The notes: generated from the letters alone by a model not told the origin. Shown: positions 33,417 through 42,261, counted from the stretch's first letter. The stretch: 64,000 nt of DNA from Alphaproteobacteria bacterium (GCA_016794125.1 JAEUKT010000002.1:1489769-1553768), one strand, 5' to 3'. Numbers and translations are program-made.

Positions 33417-34229
33417 ATGCTGCAGTGGATGCGCAAATCAATGGATAATTTCAATCAGGTGATTACCGAGGGAAATTACCGTATGCCGCCGATGACATGG
33501 GGCCGCCTGATTACCGGCATCAAGCCGCAATTGCAACTGCCCGCCACCTCCGAAGTCGCCGTCGGCACCACCATGATCGACACCGGCAAGATGCTGGGCG
33601 AAAAATTCATGTGGGCTTTCGCCGTCGCCGCGCTGACCGTCAGCGCACTGAAATGGGCAGCGATCGGCTTCGGGGTCGTGGGTGCTGCCGTTTATACCGC
33701 CGAATACTGGCGCGCCAAAAAATCGCGCAATGACGAAATCACCGAAATCAATTTCGCGGGGCAAAAGGTGAAAGGCACGCGCGCCGACCTGTATCGCCTG
33801 CACATGGCGCAGCTGCGCATCATGAACATACAGGATCATCTGGGTGCTTCGACCACCACCACGGCGGATGCGATCTGCACGGTGCTGGAAACCGTGAAAA
33901 ACGAACGCGCGCGCGTGCAGGTGCTGGATGGCGGCCGTTACAAGGCCAGCGAAGCGGCCTATGCCTTCACCGAACCGGATTTCCGCCTGCTGGTCGATGA
34001 CCTGCCGGAATTCGAGCCCAAAAAGCCCGGCGCGAACGATAACGAGCAGCAGGCCGAACCCGGCGCGATCAACAAAATCTCGCTCCGCGACGGATGGGAC
34101 AGCAAACGCGTGAGCGCGGATGAAATTGTCGAACGCCTTGCGGCGCTGGAAGAATCCCTTCCGCCCGATGTGCAGGAAAAGCTTGCCGCGCGCCTCAACC
34201 GCAAGCCGCCGTCGGCGCCCGCAGCATGA
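33417..34229 (+). CDS. hypothetical membrane-associated protein
   Basis: A 270-residue protein. Residues about 65-95 form two close hydrophobic helices (FMWAFAVAALTVSALKWAAI, GFGVVGAAVYTAEYW). The rest is soluble and helical, with EITEINFAGQKVKGTRADLY and a C-terminal acidic/Pro region (ADEIVERLAALEESLPPDVQ). No known domain is seen. Its stop overlaps the start of the ankyrin gene (ATGA), implying coupled translation and a shared task. Confidence 0.5.
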   Translation: MLQWMRKSMDNFNQVITEGNYRMPPMTWGRLITGIKPQLQLPATSEVAVGTTMIDTGKMLGEKFMWAFAVAALTVSALKWAAIGFGVVGAAVYTAEYWRAKKSRNDEITEINFAGQKVKGTRADLYRLHMAQLRIMNIQDHLGASTTTTADAICTVLETVKNERARVQVLDGGRYKASEAAYAFTEPDFRLLVDDLPEFEPKKPGANDNEQQAEPGAINKISLRDGWDSKRVSADEIVERLAALEESLPPDVQEKLAARLNRKPPSAPAA

Positions 34230-34879
34230 ACAGTCCACACGACAACGAACTGCTCGTGGCCGTCAAGGGGCGCAATCTTTCCGATTTCAAAAAATGGCTT
34301 GAACACGGCGCGAGCCCGGATGCGGCGGATGCCGATACGGGGCACAGCGTGCTGTATTACGTCGCATCGCTCGACATGTCGAATGTCTATCGCGCCGAAA
34401 TGCTCAAGGAACTGCTGGCGCGCAACGTAAATGTGAACAAGGCCGACAACGACGGTGTCACCCCGCTGCACGAAGCCGCGCGTTGCTCCCGCTGGGATGT
34501 GATGGAAGCGCTGATTGCGCATGGTGCTGATATCAACGCGCGTAGCAAAGCGGGCAACACGCCGCTGCATGCGGCGATGACCGCGGCGCTGGCGACAGGC
34601 AAGACGGAAACGATGCAGCGCCTGCTGAACCTGGGGGCGAACAGCGTCATTAAAAATGAAAAGGGCTATACGCCGCTCGAGGCCGCGATCAACCGCGAGA
34701 GTTTTGCGAATTTCTACGCGACTGTCATTAGCTTTTTGCAGGACTGGGAAAACAATAAAACCGATGCCAAGCGCCACGCCGATATCGCGGATGCGAACAA
34801 GGACAAGCTGCACAATGCCGCCAATGACACCATCAACCGTATGCGCAGCGATGCGAAGCGGTTCAAGCTGAAGCCCTGA
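34226..34879 (+). CDS. ankyrin-repeat protein
   Basis: A 217-residue soluble protein. Repeats: NELLVAVKGRNLSDFKKWLE, SPDAADADTGHSVLYYVASL, VNKADNDGVTPLHEAARCSR with ALIAHGADIN, ARSKAGNTPLHAAMTAAL with RLLNLGANS, and NEKGYTPLEAAINRE. That makes about five ankyrin units (residues 5-155), then a helical Lys/Asp/Asn tail. It should bind a protein partner, most simply the product of the overlapping upstream gene. Confidence 0.8.
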   Translation: MNSPHDNELLVAVKGRNLSDFKKWLEHGASPDAADADTGHSVLYYVASLDMSNVYRAEMLKELLARNVNVNKADNDGVTPLHEAARCSRWDVMEALIAHGADINARSKAGNTPLHAAMTAALATGKTETMQRLLNLGANSVIKNEKGYTPLEAAINRESFANFYATVISFLQDWENNKTDAKRHADIADANKDKLHNAANDTINRMRSDAKRFKLKP

Positions 34880-34931
34880 TAAATAACGGGAATTCCCGGA
34901 AAATTGACATATCCATGAACGCCCCGCTACA

Positions 34932-35612
34932 ATGGGGTACTATTTAACCGCAACGACAAACGAGGCGATTTTGAAGCTGATACCCGATTTCCTGAAGCGC
35001 AAACCAAAACCCGACGTGACATTGCCGGAAACGATGCCGGAGGGACCCGCGCCGATCGATTACACGCCGAACCTGATGGAGCGGCTGAAAGCCAAGGTGT
35101 TCAAGCCGAAGGATGCAGCTCCTGCGCTGGAAGAAGACAACGCCAGCAGCCTTGAAGCGCTGAAGGAAAAGCTGACCGGCCTGATCGACAAAAAATCGGG
35201 CAACCACACGCGCAACACGATTTTGCTGGTGGCAGGCGGCGGGCTTGCGATTGCGGGCATGGCGGCGGATGTGATGTTTCTGGGCGGCATGGGCACGGCG
35301 ACCGTGGTCGGCATCCTTTATTCCGACCTGCGCAACGCGCAGCATATCAGCAAGATCAGCGCCGAACTGTCCAAGATCGACGAAAAAATCGACCAGTTGA
35401 AATCGACGCAGCAGCCGGTGCCCGATTATGCGCCGACCCTGTCGGCCATGCGCAGCGCCATTACCGATTTTGAAAGCTCCGCGCAGAAACTGCCGCCCGA
35501 CGCGCGCGAGGGGCTCGATAAGCTCAAAACCCAGATGGATGCCTTGCAGGATAAAATCGCGCCTGCGAATGACGACAGGGCAAAGCCTGCAAAACCGGCT
35601 GCCACGCCGTAA
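34932..35612 (+). CDS. hypothetical protein with glycine-rich hydrophobic hairpin and coiled coil
   Basis: A 226-residue protein. A hydrophobic Gly/Ala-rich stretch (ILLVAGGGLAIAGMAADVMF, then GGMGTATVVGILY) at about 97-129 looks like a membrane hairpin. It is followed by a coiled coil (HISKISAELSKIDEKIDQLK) and FESSAQKLPPDAREGLDKLK. A TTG at 34971 is an alternative start. Weak resemblance to the 33417 gene in layout (soluble, hairpin, helical tail). Family not recognised. Confidence 0.5.
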   Translation: MGYYLTATTNEAILKLIPDFLKRKPKPDVTLPETMPEGPAPIDYTPNLMERLKAKVFKPKDAAPALEEDNASSLEALKEKLTGLIDKKSGNHTRNTILLVAGGGLAIAGMAADVMFLGGMGTATVVGILYSDLRNAQHISKISAELSKIDEKIDQLKSTQQPVPDYAPTLSAMRSAITDFESSAQKLPPDAREGLDKLKTQMDALQDKIAPANDDRAKPAKPAATP

Positions 35613-35663
35613 CTACTTGAACTCGCACGCCGCATTGCCGATAATGGCGGCAGGCGGTGTTTC

Positions 35664-36224
35664 ATGGAAATTTTCAAGGCGATTTTGTTCTGCACGGCGG
35701 CATATCTGCTGCTGTGGAACGTCTATATCCTGATCTTCAACAAGGGCGTGCCGAATATCCGCACCGCCCCCGCCATCCGCCGCCGCATCATCGATGTGCT
35801 GAAGGCAGACATGGCGAAGAAAGCCAGGGATAAATACGTCATCTATGACATGGGTTCCGGCAACGGCTTGCTGACGCGCGAAATCGCCAAGGCGATCCCG
35901 CAGGCGACCGTGATCGGGGTGGAGGCATCGCGCCAATGCATCGAATGGTCGGACAAAATGAAATCCGCGCAGAAAATCCCGAACCTCGAATACCGCCGCG
36001 CCGATTTTTTCGAACATGATTTCGGCGATGCCGATGCGGTGGTGGTGTTCCTGTCCGTCTATGAAATGGGCAGGGTGGGGGAGAAGCTGATGAAAAACCT
36101 TAAAACCGGCACGCTCGTCACCTCCAACCGCTTCCCGCTCACGGGCTGGACGGTCGAGGAAAAGGTGAAGGTTTTCACCCTATACCCGTTCCAGAAATAT
36201 TTTCACGTTTATCATCACCCTTAA
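35664..36224 (+). CDS. membrane-anchored class I SAM methyltransferase (FAM173/ATPSC-KMT-like)
   Basis: A 186-residue protein: one N-terminal TM helix (ILFCTAAYLLLWNVYILIF), then a Rossmann methyltransferase with motif I YDMGSGNGLLTREIA, the acidic strand TVIGVEASRQCI (Glu after beta 2) and RRADFFEHDFGDADAVVVFL. A TM helix before a small methyltransferase is the layout of the FAM173 lysine methyltransferases (ATPSC-KMT) and their bacterial relatives. Substrate unknown. It ends 5 bp before the convergent creA. Confidence 0.6.
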   Translation: MEIFKAILFCTAAYLLLWNVYILIFNKGVPNIRTAPAIRRRIIDVLKADMAKKARDKYVIYDMGSGNGLLTREIAKAIPQATVIGVEASRQCIEWSDKMKSAQKIPNLEYRRADFFEHDFGDADAVVVFLSVYEMGRVGEKLMKNLKTGTLVTSNRFPLTGWTVEEKVKVFTLYPFQKYFHVYHHP

Positions 36225-36229
36225 AGCGA

Positions 36230-36733
36230 TTAATCCAGCACGGGTTTCGCAGGTGCTACGCCGTCCCAGGTCATGGGTGCCACGACCGAGATGGAGGTGT
36301 CGGGCGATCCTTCGATGATGCGCGTGGTGCGTGCGACATAAACAAGGCTGCCGTTTAGCTGATCATAAATGCGGTCGATCTGCAGCGTCTTGAAAATAAT
36401 CGAACGGCTTTCGTCGAACACTTCCTCGCCGCTTTTGTCGGTGTCTATTTTGCCAGTGAAGGAAATCGGGCCGGTCTGCACGCAAGACACGCTGGCCAGC
36501 GAAGGATCTTCGGCCAGACCAAGGCCGCCCTTGATGCCGCCTGTGCGCGGGCGCGCGACGTAGCAGGTGACGCCTTTCACTTTCGGGTCGTTGAACGCCG
36601 TGATGACGATTTTGTGGTTGGGGCCGACCAGCTTGAAGGCTGTGCTGACAGCGCCGATCTCCCGCGAGTCATCGGCAAGGGCGGGAGATGCCAGCAGGCA
36701 GGCGGCGAGTGCAATTGCGGCGAGAAGCTTCAT
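36230..36733 (-). CDS. creA: CreA family periplasmic protein
   Basis: A 167-residue protein with a signal peptide (LAACLLASPALA before DDSREIG). GAVSTAFKLVGPNHKIVI, FNDPKVKGVTCYVARPRTGG, IKGGLGLAEDPS and RTTRIIEGSPDTSISVV are the conserved blocks of the CreA family. The two Cys (GVTCYVA, SVSCVQT) likely form a disulfide. Its function is not known in any bacterium I can name. It is divergent from the lipid cluster. Confidence 0.9.
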   Translation of the reverse strand: MKLLAAIALAACLLASPALADDSREIGAVSTAFKLVGPNHKIVITAFNDPKVKGVTCYVARPRTGGIKGGLGLAEDPSLASVSCVQTGPISFTGKIDTDKSGEEVFDESRSIIFKTLQIDRIYDQLNGSLVYVARTTRIIEGSPDTSISVVAPMTWDGVAPAKPVLD

Positions 36734-36871
36734 AAAACACCTTCAATGTTTGATTTGCGGCCATTTTGCCTGCGCTCTTGCCAAAAAGCAAACTGTGCAC
36801 CCCCTATTCTGGAAAAGTTATTTTAAACCGATTGGTAACGCTCCGTCTTTATAATCGGACCGGGGGACAAC

Positions 36872-37480
36872 ATGCCAAGCGTTTATCAATTGAAAAGCAG
36901 GTTTCAGGGATTATTGCGCCCGCTGGTGGTGAAACTGGCGGCAAAGGGCGTGACGGCCAATCAGGTCACGACGGCGGCAACGGGTTTATCGGTCATCTAC
37001 GGCGCCCTGATGTTCTGGCTGCATGACAGCCGTGCGCTGTTTTTGCTGCTGCCACTGTTTTTGTTTTTCCGCATGGCGCTGAATGCGGTCGATGGCATGC
37101 TGGCACGCGAACACAACATGAAGTCACGCCTTGGCGCGGTGCTGAACGAACTCGGCGATGTGATTTCGGACACTGCGCTATATTTGCCGTTCGCCTTTGT
37201 GACGGCGGGTGGCGCGTGGCTGGTCATCATCATCTGCCTGCTGGCGGTCATCAGCGAAATGACGGGCGTTGTAGGGCTGCAGATCGGCGCCAGCCGCCGC
37301 TATGACGGGCCGATGGGAAAGAGCGACCGTGCGGCGGCGTTTGGCACGCTGGGCTTTGTGCTGGGTTTGGGTTTTGCGCCCGGCTGGTGGTTCACGCTGG
37401 CGCTTGCCGCGATCCTGCTGCTGGTGGCTTATACCATTTATAACCGTGCATCCCGCGCATTAAAGGAAAATGCAGCATGA
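36872..37480 (+). CDS. CDP-alcohol phosphatidyltransferase family, variant motif
   Basis: A 202-residue polytopic membrane protein. The family motif D-x2-DG-x2-AR-x8-G-x3-D-x3-D appears as N71-x2-D74-G-x2-A78-R79-x8-G88-x3-N92-x3-D96, so the first and third Asp are Asn. D74 and D96, the other metal or catalytic positions, are kept. It would transfer a phosphatidyl or similar group from a CDP-lipid to an alcohol. The neighbour encodes the CDP-lipid synthase, with ATGA overlap. E. coli YnjF/YnbA-type proteins are related. Confidence 0.78.
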   Translation: MPSVYQLKSRFQGLLRPLVVKLAAKGVTANQVTTAATGLSVIYGALMFWLHDSRALFLLLPLFLFFRMALNAVDGMLAREHNMKSRLGAVLNELGDVISDTALYLPFAFVTAGGAWLVIIICLLAVISEMTGVVGLQIGASRRYDGPMGKSDRAAAFGTLGFVLGLGFAPGWWFTLALAAILLLVAYTIYNRASRALKENAA

Positions 37481-38412
37481 CCGATGCGCCGCAACAAGTC
37501 CTGTGCGCGCTGGCGTTTTTGTGGACGCTGCTGGCATTCGCGAGCCTGATTGTCTATGTGCTGAAACGCAAGCGCCCTGAAAAAGATTACACCGAACTTG
37601 TCCTGCGCACCAAAAGCTGGTGGGTGATGATCGGCGTGTTTTCGATTGCGCTGCTGGCCAGCCGCACGGTGTCGCTGTGGTTTTTAGGCTTCATGAGTTT
37701 TCTTGCGCTGAAGGAATTTTTCTCCATGATACCAACACGCCGCGCGGACCGGCGCGTGCTGTTCTGGGCTTACCTTGCCATCCCCGCGCAATATTACTGG
37801 GCGTCAATCGAATGGTACGGCATGTTCATCATCTTCATCCCCGTTTATATGTTCCTGTTCGTCGCGTTCCGCATGATTATCGCACAGGCGACGGAAGGTT
37901 TCCTGAAATCCGCCGGCACGATCCATTGGGGTTTGATGACCTGTGTATTTTCTCTCAGCCACATGGCGTTCCTGCTTGTGTTGCCGGATATCAAGGCGGG
38001 TGGCGCAGGCGGGGCGGGGTTGCTGCTGTTTCTTGTCTTCCTGACGCAATTCAACGATGTGGCGCAGTATGTCTGGGGCAAAAGTTTCGGCAAGCATAAA
38101 GTATTGCCTGTCGTCAGCCCCAAGAAAACATGGGAAGGCCTGCTGGGCGGGATATTCACCACGACCGTGACCGCCATGCTGATCGCGCCTTATCTTACAC
38201 CGTTCGACACGCTGCATGCCGCGCTGGCGGGCATCCTGATCGGGTCGTTCGGGTTTGTGGGTGATGTGTCGATTTCCGCCATTAAGCGTGATATCGGGGT
38301 CAAGGATACCGGCACGCTGATCCCCGGGCATGGCGGTATCATGGACCGCATCGACAGCCTGACCTATACCGCGCCGCTGTTCTTCCACTTCACTTACTTC
38401 TTTTATTATTGA
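37477..38412 (+). CDS. cdsA: phosphatidate cytidylyltransferase (CdsA family)
   Basis: A 311-residue protein with about eight TM helices. The CDS signature is present: ISAIKRDIGVKDTGTLIPGH and GGIMDRIDS, with the preceding VSPKKTWEGLLGG. It makes CDP-diacylglycerol from phosphatidate and CTP. In this operon it would supply the CDP-lipid used by the first gene. Related longer E. coli paralogue: YnbB. Both flanking junctions overlap. A second housekeeping CdsA elsewhere is possible, so this may be the dedicated copy. Confidence 0.88.
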   Translation: MTDAPQQVLCALAFLWTLLAFASLIVYVLKRKRPEKDYTELVLRTKSWWVMIGVFSIALLASRTVSLWFLGFMSFLALKEFFSMIPTRRADRRVLFWAYLAIPAQYYWASIEWYGMFIIFIPVYMFLFVAFRMIIAQATEGFLKSAGTIHWGLMTCVFSLSHMAFLLVLPDIKAGGAGGAGLLLFLVFLTQFNDVAQYVWGKSFGKHKVLPVVSPKKTWEGLLGGIFTTTVTAMLIAPYLTPFDTLHAALAGILIGSFGFVGDVSISAIKRDIGVKDTGTLIPGHGGIMDRIDSLTYTAPLFFHFTYFFYY

Positions 38413-38414
38413 CC

Positions 38415-39062
38415 ATGTATAAACCGAACAAAGCATTGCGCCGCATTTTCTTCAGCTTCATCCGGCTGCTGCTGATCCTGCTGCTGGGCATGACGGTGCG
38501 CCGCCGTCACCTGCTGCCGGAAAAGGGGCCTGCGATTGTGGTCGCGAACCATAACAGCCATCTGGATACGCTGATGCTGATATCGCTGTTTCATTTGAAA
38601 CGCCTGCCGCATATCCGCCCCATCGCCGCGGCCGATTATTTCATGAAGACGAAGCCGCTGGCATGGTTCGCCACCCGCATTATCGGCATCATCCCGCTGG
38701 AACGCGGCGCGGCCAGCCGCAGTTACGACCCGCTGCAGCCCTGCTGCGACGCGCTCGACCGCGGCGATGTCATCATCCTTTTTCCCGAAGGATCGCGCGG
38801 AGAGCCGGAGAAACTGTCGCAGTTTAAAAAAGGCATCGCCCATCTGGCGGAGCGTTATCCCGATGTGCCGATCACGCCCGTATTCATCCACGGCCTTGGC
38901 AAGGCATTGCCAAAGGACGATTTTGTGCTGGTGCCGTTCTTTTGCGATATTTTCGTGGGCGAGCCGCTGCGTTACAAAACAGGCAAGCTTGAATTCATGG
39001 AAACACTCGCCGCATCGTTCCGCGCGCTCGCCGATGAAGGGCATTTCAAGCCGTGGGATTGA
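38415..39062 (+). CDS. 1-acyl-glycerol-3-phosphate acyltransferase (PlsC family)
   Basis: A 215-residue protein with an N-terminal membrane helix (FFSFIRLLLILLLGM). The catalytic H-x4-D motif is H46-NSHL-D51 in ANHNSHLDTL, and FPEGSRG is the acyl-acceptor block. It would acylate lysophosphatidate to phosphatidate, feeding CdsA. A TTG at 38409 is possible, but the ATG at 38415 is usual. Confidence 0.85.
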   Translation: MYKPNKALRRIFFSFIRLLLILLLGMTVRRRHLLPEKGPAIVVANHNSHLDTLMLISLFHLKRLPHIRPIAAADYFMKTKPLAWFATRIIGIIPLERGAASRSYDPLQPCCDALDRGDVIILFPEGSRGEPEKLSQFKKGIAHLAERYPDVPITPVFIHGLGKALPKDDFVLVPFFCDIFVGEPLRYKTGKLEFMETLAASFRALADEGHFKPWD

Positions 39063-39622
39063 AGGCGCGATTTCTGGCGGCTGCTGTTTTCCTGTCCTTC
39101 TTCTGGGGCTTTGCCGAGGCGACGGTCTTTTTTATTGTGCCGGATGTCCTCATTTCCCTTGTCGCGGTGCTTTCCCGTTCCCTGTTCCTGCGCGCCGCGC
39201 TCGCTGCCCTGGCGGGCGCGCTGGTCGGCGGGGCAGCGGTTTATCTGGCGGCCAGCCATTCGCCGGCTGTCGTTTCGGCGATTATGCGCAGCGTGCCCTT
39301 CGTCACCGACCTGATGATCGCAAAGGTGCGCAACCAATATGCGGATATGGGCAATTGGGCAATGTTCTACGGGTCGGTCAGCGGCACGCCCTATAAACTT
39401 TATGCCTTCGCGGCCCCTGCCTATTCAGGGCTTTCTGTATTCGTTGCGGTCAGTATTCCTGCGCGGCTCTTGCGCTTTCTCGTGGTTGGCGGGGTTGCGG
39501 CGTTGGCGGCGTATCTGCTCCGGCGTTACCTGTCATGCAGCGACAGGATGCTGACGGTCATCCATGCGGCGGCATGGATCGTGTTTTATATATTCTATTG
39601 GGCAACGATCCTTAAGGCTTGA
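39053..39622 (+). CDS. small polytopic membrane protein of the lipid operon
   Basis: A 189-residue protein; the GTG start at 39053 overlaps the PlsC stop. Four to five hydrophobic helices. The layout FWGFAEATVFFIVPDVLI, ALAGALVGGAAVYL, then YGSVSGTPYKLYAFAAPAYS suggests a relative of DedA/VTT-type small integral membrane proteins. Position after PlsC and CdsA hints at lipid transport or scrambling, but this is inference. Overlaps the convergent HAD gene by 11 bp. Confidence 0.6.
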   Translation: MGLKARFLAAAVFLSFFWGFAEATVFFIVPDVLISLVAVLSRSLFLRAALAALAGALVGGAAVYLAASHSPAVVSAIMRSVPFVTDLMIAKVRNQYADMGNWAMFYGSVSGTPYKLYAFAAPAYSGLSVFVAVSIPARLLRFLVVGGVAALAAYLLRRYLSCSDRMLTVIHAAAWIVFYIFYWATILKA

Positions 39623-40352
39623 AGCAGCGGATAGCGGCGGGCAGTTTTTTCATGTCGTCGATCACCACATGCGCACCGGCGGCCAGCAATGCGGCCTTCA
39701 GTTTTTCGACCTCATGCGGCTCCGCCAATCCGGTGTAACCCACGCGCAGGCCGATACCCGCGCTATAAGCCGCCTTCATGCCGGTCACGCTATCCTCCAC
39801 GGCTGCCGCTTCGGCGGGTGTGATGCCCAGCGTTTTTGCGGCCAGCAGGTAAATCGCAGGATCTTCCTTCAACTTGCCCGCCACATCCTCGAACGCGCTG
39901 AACAGGCGGGGCGCGGGGATGCGCGCATCGTGCTTGTGCTTGTCCAGCAGCGGCTGGATGCGCAGGCGGGGGCTGTTGCTGACGACCGACAGGCCGAGTT
40001 TCATGTCGTCCTGCAGTTCGGCGAAGGTTTCGCCGATATTCGGGGCGAGTTTCGCCTCCAGCAATGCCTGTTTCGTTTCAGGGCGCAGTTTGTTGATACG
40101 CAGATCCTCGATATCAATCGTTATCTTTGATGCATCGGGCAATCCGGCATTGATGATGTTCTGGAACTGTAGCGCGATCTGCCCGAAATCCTTGCCGCGC
40201 ATGTCGAGGCTGGCGATTTCTTCCGTCATGGGCTTGGCGAACAGGCTGTTCGCGTAATCCGACAGCACGCGGCGGGTGACGACAAGGCTGATCGGTTCGG
40301 TATTCGCGATCGTGCCGTCGAAATCGAACATTACTTCTTTGATCTGCGTCAT
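39612..40352 (-). CDS. HAD-superfamily hydrolase
   Basis: A 246-residue phosphatase-like protein. Motif I VMFDFDGTIANTEP (Asp10, Asp12), motif II VVSNSPR, motif III Lys (near residue 158, KLKEDPAIYLLAAK) and motif IV VEDSVTGMKAA are all present. The cap domain lies between motifs I and II (about 17-90), subfamily I with helical cap, as in beta-phosphoglucomutase or phosphoglycolate phosphatase-like enzymes. Substrate unknown. Last gene of the three-gene operon with 4-bp overlaps. Confidence 0.85.
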   Translation of the reverse strand: MTQIKEVMFDFDGTIANTEPISLVVTRRVLSDYANSLFAKPMTEEIASLDMRGKDFGQIALQFQNIINAGLPDASKITIDIEDLRINKLRPETKQALLEAKLAPNIGETFAELQDDMKLGLSVVSNSPRLRIQPLLDKHKHDARIPAPRLFSAFEDVAGKLKEDPAIYLLAAKTLGITPAEAAAVEDSVTGMKAAYSAGIGLRVGYTGLAEPHEVEKLKAALLAAGAHVVIDDMKKLPAAIRCFKP

Positions 40353-41053
40353 GCGGTCCTCAGGAATTTTTCGATGGCGGCGTTCATGGCTGCGGGATCT
40401 TCCATGTTCGTGATATGCCCGGTATCGGGAATGATGGCCAGTTGCGCCCCCTTGATGCCGTTTTTGATTTCCGCCTGCAATTCGTTCGGGATCAGCGTGT
40501 CTTCGCCGCCGCCGATGACCAGCACAGGCATGTTAATTTGTGACAGATATGTAAGGGACTCCGCGCGGTTCGCGCAGGCCTTCTGGTGGCGTGCAAAACC
40601 CGCATAACCCACGCGCTGCGATATGGCGCGCAGGCGTGCGATAAGGGCTTTGTCCTGCGCGGATTTCGCGCTGATGAAGGCGTTATAATGGCTGTCGTCC
40701 TTGCGTGCTTCCTTATACGCTTCCTCGCCCGCGCTGACTTCCATCTGGCGCTGGCGCTGACGCTCCGGCGTATCCGCGCGGGCGCTGGTGTTGCAGAGAA
40801 TGGCCGATTTCACGCGGCCTTTGGCTTTTTTCAGCACATCGAATGCGACATAACCGCCCATCGATGTGCCGCAGACGGTGAATTCGGCGGGCGCCTGCGC
40901 CAGCACTTCGTCGGCCATCGCGCCGATATCGTCGAAGGATACAAGGTTTACGGCGCGCGCGCCGTCGAAATGGGCGACCTGCGCCGCCCATGATGCTTCA
41001 TCCGACGACGCGCCCGGTATGAAGACGATGGGGTAGGGGGTGTGAACCGTCAT
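40349..41053 (-). CDS. alpha/beta hydrolase (234 aa)
   Basis: The nucleophile elbow is CGTSMGGYVA (Ser64). The oxyanion strand VFIPGASSDEASW, the acid GGGEDTLIPNE and the His loop IIPDTGHITNMEDP complete the triad. It resembles small esterase/3-oxoadipate enol-lactonase-type hydrolases. Overlaps both neighbours by 4 bp, middle gene of the operon. Substrate unknown. Confidence 0.85.
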   Translation of the reverse strand: MTVHTPYPIVFIPGASSDEASWAAQVAHFDGARAVNLVSFDDIGAMADEVLAQAPAEFTVCGTSMGGYVAFDVLKKAKGRVKSAILCNTSARADTPERQRQRQMEVSAGEEAYKEARKDDSHYNAFISAKSAQDKALIARLRAISQRVGYAGFARHQKACANRAESLTYLSQINMPVLVIGGGEDTLIPNELQAEIKNGIKGAQLAIIPDTGHITNMEDPAAMNAAIEKFLRTA

Positions 41054-42261
41054 TGCGCGGGGCCGCCCTGTTTGCGTTGTTTAGGTGCGGTTTTCGTCGC
41101 CTCTTGCACGGCGGCGGTTGCGGGTGGCGTGTTGTCCTGCACATATTCAAGGACGATATTTTCCTTGGGATCTGCCGGCACGACACCACGCAGGGGTGAC
41201 TTTATTTCCCCTGCATATTTAATCCAGTTCACGACCTCGCTGATGCGTTTGGGGGTCACCAACTCGGGATAGTGGCCGACGCCCTGATATACCAGCAACG
41301 ACATATCGGGGCGTGCATCCAGCATTTTCTGGACGGCAGCGGGTGTTGCGGTGTTGCTTGTTTCGCCCGCCAGCAGCAGGATGGGGGTCGGAATTTTCTT
41401 GAAGGCATCCCATTTGTCGTAGGGCTTCATGTATTCATCCGCATAGCCGTGCATCGAATTGGGGTCATACGCCCAGCCATAACCTTCGCGGGTGAATTTT
41501 TCGAAACCGTGGTTGAAATCATGCACCACGAATTCCTGCGCGACGGGCGCGCCGTGGCCGGCGAGGAAGCTGGTCAGTTTGCGCACCGCTTCCTCCATCG
41601 TTTCCGAGAAAGGACGTTCGCGGTTGCGCCATGCGCGGCGCAGTTTCGGCCCTGCCGGTGTTTCTGGCGGCATGTCGCCGATGACCGTGCTGGACCAGTT
41701 GGGGTTGCTGAATCCTTGTTCGACCATCGCATAGATGACCTTGGTGCCGTGCGAATTGCCCAGCAGGTGGAATTTGCCGTTGGGGGCGACATCGTCGATC
41801 GCCGCACGGACAATCGCGGCATAGGTGTCGAGTGTGTAATCTCCCGGCAGTTTCAGGTTGCCGCTGTGTCCCTTGCCGGGGTAATCGATCGCAACGACGT
41901 TGAAATTTTCAGCAGCGCCCTCCGCAAAGAAATCGGCGCGGCGCGCGGCGTTATAAATGCCGCCCAGCACGAAAACGGTTTCGGCTGTTTCCGGGTTGCT
42001 GCGCGCGGGGAAGTAGTTGTAGGAAATGCGCACCTTCTGGTCGCTGACGAGGTTCTTGTCGTCATGCAACCCTTCCGGCAAATATTCCTTCATCTTGGCG
42101 GCGGTCTGGTGAAAGGTGAATTCGCGGCGTTCGAACTGCGGCAGGAAACGCGCGTCGAGCTCGCGGCCGATGCGGGCGATTTCTTTTTCACGCGCGGTGA
42201 AATTCGCCTCGTCATGCTGGGTGACGTTGCCGAGAATGGAAATATCGCGTTGTTTGGTCAT
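41050..42261 (-). CDS. alpha/beta hydrolase with extended N-terminus (403 aa)
   Basis: The nucleophile is Ser170 in LLGNSHGTKV; the oxyanion strand is FVLGGIYNAARRADFF; the acid is probably in ILLLAGETSNT, and the His in VYQGVGHYPELVTP (about residue 348). The first 80 residues are a helical extension and the last 50 are Pro/Thr/Lys-rich. An AGGTG site precedes the ATG at 42261. First gene of the operon with the 234-residue hydrolase and the HAD protein. Reaction unknown. Confidence 0.8.
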   Translation of the reverse strand: MTKQRDISILGNVTQHDEANFTAREKEIARIGRELDARFLPQFERREFTFHQTAAKMKEYLPEGLHDDKNLVSDQKVRISYNYFPARSNPETAETVFVLGGIYNAARRADFFAEGAAENFNVVAIDYPGKGHSGNLKLPGDYTLDTYAAIVRAAIDDVAPNGKFHLLGNSHGTKVIYAMVEQGFSNPNWSSTVIGDMPPETPAGPKLRRAWRNRERPFSETMEEAVRKLTSFLAGHGAPVAQEFVVHDFNHGFEKFTREGYGWAYDPNSMHGYADEYMKPYDKWDAFKKIPTPILLLAGETSNTATPAAVQKMLDARPDMSLLVYQGVGHYPELVTPKRISEVVNWIKYAGEIKSPLRGVVPADPKENIVLEYVQDNTPPATAAVQEATKTAPKQRKQGGPAQ

